This document shows, in pieces, positions 6,675 to 11,320 of a stretch of 11,320 nt of DNA. The DNA comes from Archangiaceae bacterium (GTDB lineage: Bacteria > Myxococcota > Myxococcia > Myxococcales > Myxococcaceae), in the NCBI GenBank assembly GCA_023248915.1, contig JAHFDQ010000149.1, positions 1 through 11,320 on the forward strand, written 5' to 3'. A program made the position numbers and the translations under genes. The first letter of the stretch is position 1. Each line of letters starts with the position of its first letter. The notes beneath the pieces are model-generated. The model saw only the letters and a list, made by a program, of their open reading frames with translations, searched no databases and was not told where the DNA came from.

Positions 6675-8831
6675 TTGGACTCCAACCTCTTCATCAACCG
6701 CGAGCTGTCATGGCTGGCCTTCAACGAGCGGGTGCTCGACGAAGCGCGGAACGCGACCCTGCCTCTCTACGAGCGGATCAAGTTCCTGGCCATCGCCTCG
6801 TCGAACCTGGACGAGTTCTTCATGGTCCGCGTCGCGGGCCTGAAGCAGATGATGCAGAGCGGCGTCGCCGAAACCGCGGCCGACGGCATGCTGCCGGCGG
6901 ACAAGATGGCGGCGATTTCCGAACGCACCCACGCGACCGTGGGCGAGCTCAACCGCCTGTGGCAGCGAGAGCTCTTGCCACTGCTCGCGAGCAACGGGGT
7001 CGCCCTGCTCGGCCGGTCTGAGACCCGGCCCGACCAGCGGGCGGCGATGAAGGCGCACTTCACGTCGATGGTTTTCCCGGCGCTGACCCCGCTGGCCGTC
7101 GACCCGGTGCACCCCTTCCCGCACCTGCGCAACAAGTCCTTGAACCTCGCCGTCATCCTCCGCAAGGAGAGCCGCCGCCGCCGGAAGGACGCCGCCGAGA
7201 ACTCGCTCGCCGTCGTCCAGGTGCCGGCCGTGCTCTCGCGTCTGGTGCCCCTGCCCTCGGCCGCCCCCGGGACGACCGCCTACACGCTGCTCGAAGAGCT
7301 GATCGCCTCGCAGGCCGGCGACCTGTTCCCCGGCTACACCGTCGATCAGACGGCCGCCTTCCGGGTGACGCGCAACTGGGACCTGAACGTCGACGAGGAA
7401 GAGTCCGAGGACCTGCTCTCGACCATTCAGGAAGAGCTCCGCCGCCGCGACCGCGGCGCCGCGGTGCGGCTCGAGATCGACTCGGGGGCTTCACCCGCGC
7501 TCGAGGCCCAGCTCACCGCCGCGTTGAAGCTGACCCCGGCCGACGTCTACCGCGTCGCCGGCCCGCTGCAGATCTCCGACCTGACCGCCCTCGAGGCCTT
7601 CGACCCGCGCCCCGAGCACCGGGTCGAGCCCTTCGTCCCCGCGGTGCCGCTCGCCCTCAAGGAATCGGACTCGGTGCTGGCGGTGGTCGGCCAGCGCGAC
7701 ATCTTGCTGCACCACCCCTACGAGTCGTTCGACCCGGTGGTCCGCTTCGTCGAGGAAGCGGCCGAAGACCCGAACGTGCTGGCCATCAAGCAGACGCTGT
7801 ACCGCACCAGCGGCGACAGCCCCATCGCCCGGGCGCTGTCGCGGGCGAGCGAGAACGGCAAGCAGGTGGCGGTGCTGGTCGAATTGAAGGCCCGCCTCGA
7901 CGAGGCCAACAACATCGCCTGGGCGCGCCGGATGGAAGAGAACGGCGTGCACGTGGTCTACGGCCTCATCGGCCTGAAGACGCACTGCAAGGTGGTGCTG
8001 GTGGTGCGCCGCGAGGGGTCGGGCATCCGCCGGTACGTCCACCTGGGCACCGGCAACTACAACCCGCAGACGGCGCGGCAGTACACCGACCTGTCGCTGT
8101 TCACCACCCGCCAGGAAATCGCCGACGACGTCACCGCGCTGTTCAACATGCTGACCGGCTACTCCGAGGCTCCGAATTGGAAACGGCTGGCGGTGGCGCC
8201 GCTGGGCTTGCAACGGAAGGTGCTCGACCTGATCGAGCGCGAGACCGCGCGAGCCAAGAAGGGCGAACCCGCGCGCATCGTCGCGAAGATGAACGCGCTG
8301 GTGGACGCGACGACGATTCGCGCGCTCTACGCGGCGAGCCAGGCGGGGGTCGAGGTGCTGCTGTTGATTCGCGGCATCTGCTGCCTCCGCCCGGGCATGC
8401 CGGGCGTGTCCGAGCGAATTCGGGTGGTGAGCGTGGTCGACCGCTTCCTCGAGCACAGCCGCATCTTCGCGTTCGGCACCGGCGCGGCGACGGACGTCTT
8501 CCTTTCCTCGGCCGACTGGATGCCGCGAAACTTCCAGACCCGCATCGAGGTCATGTTCCCCGTCGAGGACGCGGCCATTCGCGCCCGCCTGCTCGACGAG
8601 ATTCTCGGAGCGGCGCTGAAGGACAACGTGAAGGCTCGCCAGCTCGGCAGGGACGGCGTCTACACCGCCATTCCCAAGAGCGGCGCCGAAGTGCGCAGCC
8701 AATCGGTGCTGCTCGAGGCGGCCAAGCGGGCGGGAGAGCCCAAGACCGCGCAGCCGGTGCTGCGCCACGCGGCCGCTCCCGAGCTCGGCGGCGAACCGCC
8801 GCGCCAAGCCTCGACCGCGGTCGCGTCGTAG
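6675..8831 (+). CDS. ppk1: Polyphosphate kinase 1
   Basis: A 718-residue protein when started at TTG 6675, a normal length for Ppk1. It makes inorganic polyphosphate from the terminal phosphate of ATP, reversibly, through a phosphohistidine intermediate. The N-terminal domain opens with NLFINRELSWLAFNERVLDEA and continues with FLAIASSNLDEFFMVRVAGLK. The two phospholipase-D-like catalytic domains carry KQTLYRTSGDSPI, VLVELKARLDEANNI, GLKTHCKVVLVVRR, YVHLGTGNYNPQTARQYTD and FLEHSRIFAFG. H437 (LKTHCK) and H594 (LEHSR) match the E. coli active-site histidines H435 and H592 with the same offset of two. The frame is open upstream to an ATG at 6513 that overlaps ppx, but the residues before LDSNLF look non-coding. 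TTG 6675 (preceded by TAGG) or ATG 6642 (729 residues) are the realistic starts. It is divergent to ppx and followed after 47 bases by a receiver gene. Confidence 0.95.
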   Translation: MDSNLFINRELSWLAFNERVLDEARNATLPLYERIKFLAIASSNLDEFFMVRVAGLKQMMQSGVAETAADGMLPADKMAAISERTHATVGELNRLWQRELLPLLASNGVALLGRSETRPDQRAAMKAHFTSMVFPALTPLAVDPVHPFPHLRNKSLNLAVILRKESRRRRKDAAENSLAVVQVPAVLSRLVPLPSAAPGTTAYTLLEELIASQAGDLFPGYTVDQTAAFRVTRNWDLNVDEEESEDLLSTIQEELRRRDRGAAVRLEIDSGASPALEAQLTAALKLTPADVYRVAGPLQISDLTALEAFDPRPEHRVEPFVPAVPLALKESDSVLAVVGQRDILLHHPYESFDPVVRFVEEAAEDPNVLAIKQTLYRTSGDSPIARALSRASENGKQVAVLVELKARLDEANNIAWARRMEENGVHVVYGLIGLKTHCKVVLVVRREGSGIRRYVHLGTGNYNPQTARQYTDLSLFTTRQEIADDVTALFNMLTGYSEAPNWKRLAVAPLGLQRKVLDLIERETARAKKGEPARIVAKMNALVDATTIRALYAASQAGVEVLLLIRGICCLRPGMPGVSERIRVVSVVDRFLEHSRIFAFGTGAATDVFLSSADWMPRNFQTRIEVMFPVEDAAIRARLLDEILGAALKDNVKARQLGRDGVYTAIPKSGAEVRSQSVLLEAAKRAGEPKTAQPVLRHAAAPELGGEPPRQASTAVAS

Positions 8832-8878
8832 CCGATCGGGACTGGCCGGCTCGAGCGGTTTGTTGTACCGACAGCAAA

Positions 8879-9241
8879 GTGCCCGGCCCGTCCAAAGTGC
8901 TCCTCGTCGACGACGACGCCGACTGGCGCGACGCGATGAATGACGCGCTCATCGAGCTCGGCTACCAGCCGACCTCCGTCGCGACCGGCGAGGCCGCCCT
9001 CGACGAGCTGCGCCGCGAGGCAGGCGCCTACGCGGTGATGCTGCTCGACCTTCACATGCCCGGGCTGAGCGGCCAGGAAGTGGCCGACCGGCTACCACCG
9101 GGAGCGCCGAAGGTGGTCTTCCTGACCGGCGCGCCACTGTCGGAAGCGGGCAGCGCTCTCAGGAAGGGTGGGCACTACTACCTGCCCAAGGGCGCAAAGC
9201 TCGAGGAGCTCTCGCTGCTGCTGTCCGCGCTCGCGGCGTGA
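8879..9241 (+). CDS. Single-domain response regulator (receiver only)
   Basis: A 120-residue protein made of one receiver (REC) domain with no output domain. All key residues are present: acidic pocket D11-D12-D13 in KVLLVDDDADW, phospho-acceptor D57 in VMLLDLHMPG, switch threonine T83 in VVFLTGAP, and lysine K104 in YYLPKGA. Such proteins take phosphate from a histidine kinase and act by protein contact or as phosphate shuttles. No kinase lies in the window, so the partner is unknown. The chosen start is GTG 8879, directly before the first strand. It lacks a Shine-Dalgarno sequence, and no ATG lies nearby. The same frame is open far upstream inside ppk1, but that part is the ppk1 sequence read out of frame. 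The gene begins 47 bases after ppk1 with no obvious terminator between them, so co-transcription is likely and a link to polyphosphate control is possible but unproven. Confidence 0.9.
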   Translation: MPGPSKVLLVDDDADWRDAMNDALIELGYQPTSVATGEAALDELRREAGAYAVMLLDLHMPGLSGQEVADRLPPGAPKVVFLTGAPLSEAGSALRKGGHYYLPKGAKLEELSLLLSALAA

Positions 9242-9255
9242 CGGACTGGAGCCAA

Positions 9256-9326
9256 TTCCGTTCAGCCCGAGCAGGGCCGAAGGCCCGACGTCGAGGGCCC
9301 CTCTACTACGCTCGGGGTGAACGGAA
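9256..9326. terminator. Long nested inverted repeat, likely bidirectional terminator
   Basis: Left arm TTCCGTTCAGCCCGAGC (9256-9272) and right arm GCTCGGGGTGAACGGAA (9310-9326) pair at 16 of 17 positions. A smaller hairpin, GGGCC-GAA-GGCCC (9274-9286), lies inside the 37-base loop. It starts 14 bases after the receiver gene stop and ends 38 bases before the end of the leftward ORF at 9365-9550, between two convergent gene ends. There is no T-run on either side, so it is not a classical intrinsic terminator. A structured mRNA end or a small repeat element are alternatives. Confidence 0.5.
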
Positions 9327-9364
9327 CGGCTCCCGGCGTTCCGAGCTGACCGGCGTCAGACTCC

Positions 9365-9550
9365 CTAGCGCCGGCGGCCGGCCCGGCGCGGCGGCGGCCG
9401 CTCGGAGGGCGCCCGGTACGCGAATGCCTCGACGAATCCCGTCGTAGACGGCGCGCCGCTCTCGCCCACAGCGACTTCCGTCCGGTCGACCGAACGGTGG
9501 TCGGTGATGAAGAAGAAAGTGGCCGAGGTGGCGGAGTTGGCGCCGAGCAT
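9365..9550 (-). CDS. Possible small protein, 61 residues, unknown
   Basis: ATG 9550 to TAG 9365-9367. It begins MLGANSATSATFFFITDHRS, continues with GESGAPSTTGFVEAFAYRAP and ends in a basic Pro/Arg-rich tail (RPPPRRAGRRR). About 88 percent of third positions are G or C by hand count, consistent with real coding in this genome. There is no Shine-Dalgarno sequence before the ATG, and the frame remains open upstream to about 9664, so a different start is possible. It lies downstream of the lipoprotein gene on the same strand (115-base gap), and its end faces the inverted repeat at 9256-9326. No family is recognised. The remainder of the 9242-9665 interval shows no gene that I can support. Confidence 0.35.
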   Translation of the reverse strand: MLGANSATSATFFFITDHRSVDRTEVAVGESGAPSTTGFVEAFAYRAPSERPPPRRAGRRR

Positions 9551-9665
9551 GCGGGGATACTGATCGCGCCCCGGCCTCGCGCAAGTTATCCGCCAGCCTC
9601 GGCGCGGGCCCAGCGACGGCGCGACGCTCGCAAGGGCCCAGCCCAGTCGCCGCGACGGGGGCACC

Positions 9666-10106
9666 TCACATGCCCGCGGGCGTCTCGGACGTTGGCGGCT
9701 CGGCCGGCAGCTCGGTCACCTTCGGCGCTCCCGGCACCTCGGGCTGCCCCGCCGGCGCAAGCGCCTCGGTCTTCACGTCGAGGCTGACCGCCACCGCGCG
9801 GTCGTCGACGATCTGGAACTTGGCGCGCACGATACCACCCTCGGGAATCGATCTGACGCTGGCCTGGTAGCCGTTCAGCGTCACCCGCGTTGCGGACTCG
9901 ACCATCAGGCGCATGGGCGGAAGCCCTTCGCGCGCGAGCGTCACGTGGTTGCGTTCGATGCGCACCACCGTCCCGGCGGCGTCGTAGGCCGCGCCCTCGC
10001 GAAACACCGACTGCGGAGGCGGTTCGCGCATCGCCAGGTCCGTTGCCATGCAGCCCGCCAGCCCCAGCACCGCCACTGCCGCCAACAACTGCGTCCGACC
10101 GGTCAT
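9666..10106 (-). CDS. Small lipoprotein, unknown function
   Basis: A 146-residue protein. The start is ATG 10106 because a GGGAGGG Shine-Dalgarno sequence (10116-10110) precedes it and a lipoprotein signal follows immediately: MTGRTQLLAAVAVLGLAGC, with lipobox L16-A17-G18-C19. A longer frame to 10199 would bury this signal and is rejected. After lipidation at C19 the mature part has a short linker, then about 70 residues (44-112) of alternating short strands (GTVVRIERNHVTLA, MRLMVESATRVTLNGY, GGIVRAKFQIVDDRAVAVSLDV). These look like a small beta-barrel similar in style to DUF5666/OB-like domains; the resemblance is by eye only. The C-terminal 30 residues are Pro/Glu-rich and probably disordered. 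It is predicted to be anchored in the cell envelope. The residue after C19 is Met, so the usual Asp retention signal at +2 is absent. No function can be assigned. Confidence 0.88.
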   Translation of the reverse strand: MTGRTQLLAAVAVLGLAGCMATDLAMREPPPQSVFREGAAYDAAGTVVRIERNHVTLAREGLPPMRLMVESATRVTLNGYQASVRSIPEGGIVRAKFQIVDDRAVAVSLDVKTEALAPAGQPEVPGAPKVTELPAEPPTSETPAGM

Positions 10107-10134
10107 GTTCCCTCCCTTTCGATGGGGCGAGAGA

Positions 10135-10164
10135 GGTAACCCTGGGTCGAGCGACCGGGTATCC
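10135..10164 (-). promoter_or_regulatory. Candidate hairpin in the leader of the lipoprotein gene
   Basis: GGTAACCC (10135-10142) faces GGGTATCC (10157-10164) with six of eight pairs. Directly inside, GGTCG (10145-10149) faces CGACC (10152-10156), leaving a 2-base bulge on one side. It lies between the end of the DJ-1/PfpI gene and the lipoprotein start, both leftward. It could terminate the former, structure the leader of the latter or be an operator. No T-run follows on the minus strand. Confidence 0.25.
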
Positions 10165-10208
10165 GCCCGAGGTCGCAGGCAGGCTCGTGCACCGGACAAT
10201 CGCGTCCG

Positions 10209-10724
10209 TCAGCGCAGCGCCCGGACCAGCGCGGCGCAGAACGAGTCGAGGTCCCGGGGGCCCCGGCTGGTTATCCAGTTGCGGTCGTGGACGACGGGCT
10301 CGTCGATCACGATGGCGCCGGCGAACCGGAGGTCGCCCTGCACGGTGGGCCATGCCGTGAGGGTTCGGCCTTTGACGAGGCCCGCGCTCAACAGCAACTG
10401 CGGCCCGTGGCAGATGGCCGCGATGGGTCGACCCAACCGGTCGAACGCCTGGACGAACCTGACGAAGCGCTCGTCAGCCCTCAGCCGGTCGGGCGAGTGG
10501 CCTCCGGGAATGACCACGGCCGAGTAGTCCTCGGGGCGCGCGTCAACGATCGACCGGTCGACCGAGACCGACTCGTCGTGCTTGCCCTCGAGGTGCTGTC
10601 CTTGCTCGGCGCCGACGACCACAGCCTCGAAGCCCGCGGCGGTGAGCGCATCGTAGGGGCCGCGGAACTCCGAGTCTTCGAAGTCGTCGGCGAGCAGGAA
10701 GGCGACCTTTGCGCGTCCGAGCAT
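10209..10724 (-). CDS. DJ-1/PfpI family protein (type 1 glutamine amidotransferase-like fold)
   Basis: A 171-residue cytoplasmic protein, the usual length for PfpI/YhbO-type members. The catalytic features are present: the acidic residue E19 in DDFEDSEFRGPYDAL, the nucleophile elbow C105-H106 in IAAICHGPQLLLSAGLVKG, the VIPGGHSPDRLR loop (about 71-82), and the family ending DEPVVHDRNWITSRGPRDLDSF (141-162). Members are described as cysteine peptidases, chaperones or glyoxal-adduct deglycases linked to stress; which activity applies here cannot be told. The start is ATG 10724 with GGTGG placed 5 bases before it. The same frame is open to 11090, but that extension lies antisense-like across the neighbouring DUF2135 gene and is not coding. 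It lies 92 bases downstream of that gene and 102 bases upstream of the lipoprotein gene, on the same strand, so independent transcription is possible. Confidence 0.93.
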   Translation of the reverse strand: MLGRAKVAFLLADDFEDSEFRGPYDALTAAGFEAVVVGAEQGQHLEGKHDESVSVDRSIVDARPEDYSAVVIPGGHSPDRLRADERFVRFVQAFDRLGRPIAAICHGPQLLLSAGLVKGRTLTAWPTVQGDLRFAGAIVIDEPVVHDRNWITSRGPRDLDSFCAALVRALR

Positions 10725-10754
10725 TTGGACCACCCGTGAACAGTCTGTGCACGC

Positions 10755-10780
10755 CGGCCCCGAAACGCGGACGCGGGCCG
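10755..10780 (-). other. Weak hairpin between the DUF2135 gene and the DJ-1/PfpI gene
   Basis: CGGCCC (10755-10760) faces GGGCCG (10775-10780) with a 14-base loop. The location 37 bases past a stop codon would suit a terminator, but the stem is short, the region is GC-rich and there is no T-run. It is noted as the only structure seen in the 92-base gap. Confidence 0.15.
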
Positions 10781-10816
10781 AGGTCGATCGGTGGACGAGC
10801 GTCCGGGCGCGGGCCG

Positions 10817-11320
10817 CTACGGAATGATGAACGTCGCGACCGTATCGCCTGATCCAAGGCCGCCCGTGTCGGAGTCGTTCGGGCCGAAGCTTCCGCAGTA
10901 GTAGCGCACGGTGCCGTTGGCGCGAACCTCGACCTCGTAGGGCACCGAGCCGATGGCGCTGCAGTGCTTGTAGTAGTCGACGCGGACGGTGTACTGGCCG
11001 CGGGTCGGCGCCTGGTTGACCGGGTAGATGACGTTCTCGATGTCCACGTTGTCGAGGTTGCAGGCCGGGTTCGAGTCGAGGTCCAGCCAACCCAGGGCCC
11101 CGCAGGACGGCAGCGGGTTGAAGAGTCCTGCGTCGAAGATCGGGAACGGGAACCCCGAGTCGAAGGGGAAGGGAAAGCCGCCGTCGAACGTCGTGTTCGT
11201 GTTGCCGTACCAGATCTCGCAGGTGCCGCCGTCCGGGACGGGCTCGACGACGTGGAGGTCGACGTCTTCGGGCTGGTTGAAGCGAAGGGTCACCTGAATC
11301 GGGCCGGTGCTGCCGCGAAG
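10817..11320 (-). CDS. C-terminal part of a secreted protein with a DUF2135/YfaP-like domain (5' end missing)
   Basis: The frame is open from the right edge to TAG 10817-10819, giving 167 visible residues; the start lies outside the window. The GTG at 11293 is an internal valine, since the domain already begins before it (GPIQVTLRFNQPEDVDLHVVEP). Hallmarks of the DUF2135/YfaP type are the VTLRF-x-DVDLHVVEP strand, the GALGWLDLDSNPACNLDNVDIENVI segment (by analogy a metal- or fold-stabilising Asp/Asn region) and the later GQYTVRVDYYKHC strand. Five cysteines (in TCEIWYG, SCGAL, ACNLD, KHCSA and YYCGS) suggest disulfides and an extracytoplasmic location. An unusual Phe-Pro repeat is inserted after the first strand pair (see the repeat at 11129-11179). 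The protein ends soon after in GDTVATFIIP. The role is unknown; such domains often occur in surface or lipoproteins of myxobacteria. Confidence 0.82.
   Translation of the reverse strand, partial: LRGSTGPIQVTLRFNQPEDVDLHVVEPVPDGGTCEIWYGNTNTTFDGGFPFPFDSGFPFPIFDAGLFNPLPSCGALGWLDLDSNPACNLDNVDIENVIYPVNQAPTRGQYTVRVDYYKHCSAIGSVPYEVEVRANGTVRYYCGSFGPNDSDTGGLGSGDTVATFIIP
11129..11179 (-). repeat. Tandem Phe-Pro repeat inside the DUF2135 domain
   Basis: Two imperfect tandem units encode GFPFPFDS (11179-11156) and GFPFPIFDA (11155-11129), of 24 and 27 bases. The bases are similar but not identical, so the duplication is not brand new. The units sit in a loop region between the IWYGNTNTTFDG segment and the SCGALGWLDLDSN segment. 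Confidence 0.8.

Noticed and set aside
7491..8807. A 438-codon minus-strand frame opposite ppk1
   Set aside because: Antisense shadow of ppk1, with Arg/His/Val/Asp-rich sequence and no recognisable domain.
8177..9241. A 354-codon frame suggesting a fusion of a new N-terminal domain to the receiver
   Set aside because: The first 234 codons are ppk1 read out of frame. The receiver begins at GTG 8879, immediately before its first strand.
10209..11090. A 293-codon version of the DJ-1/PfpI protein
   Set aside because: The extra N-terminal part overlaps the DUF2135 gene in another frame of the same strand and is Arg/His-rich; ATG 10724 has a good ribosome binding site and fits the family length.

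Overview
This is a very GC-rich, gene-dense chromosomal segment with strong G/C preference at third codon positions. It looks like a deltaproteobacterial or Myxococcota genome, judged from base composition, a DUF2135-type secreted domain, a lipoprotein gene and many single-domain signalling proteins. The assignment is an inference, because the window holds no rRNA or other phylogenetic marker. I see no tRNA, rRNA, CRISPR array, insertion sequence or prophage.

Layout from left to right: (1) 1-3958, minus strand: most of one very large exported membrane protein of unknown function (about 1319 residues visible), cut by the left edge. It has a signal peptide, two beta-rich extracytoplasmic regions and several groups of membrane segments. 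(2) 3959-4308: an intergenic stretch with a candidate promoter for the large gene, a doubtful 45-codon ORF and a cluster of short palindromes. (3) 4309-4958, plus strand: a VapBC-type toxin-antitoxin pair (ribbon-helix-helix antitoxin, PIN-domain toxin) overlapping by 4 bases. (4) 4982-6514, minus strand: a Ppx/GppA exopolyphosphatase with a C-terminal HD domain. (5) 6675-8831, plus strand: polyphosphate kinase ppk1, divergent from ppx across about 160 bases. A stand-alone response-regulator receiver follows at 8879-9241. (6) 9256-9326: a 17-bp-arm inverted repeat, probably a bidirectional terminator. (7) On the minus strand: a possible 61-residue ORF (9365-9550), a small lipoprotein (9666-10106), a DJ-1/PfpI family protein (10209-10724) and the C-terminus of a secreted DUF2135/YfaP-like protein that enters from the right edge (10817-11320).

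The functional core is polyphosphate metabolism. The synthesis enzyme (Ppk1) and the degradation enzyme (Ppx/GppA) are divergently transcribed from one short shared region, and the receiver protein probably shares the ppk1 transcript. I did not find a convincing new multi-gene system. The best leads are the large unknown membrane protein, the receiver attached to ppk1, the nested inverted repeat at 9256-9326, the palindrome cluster before vapB and the Phe-Pro repeat inside the DUF2135 domain.
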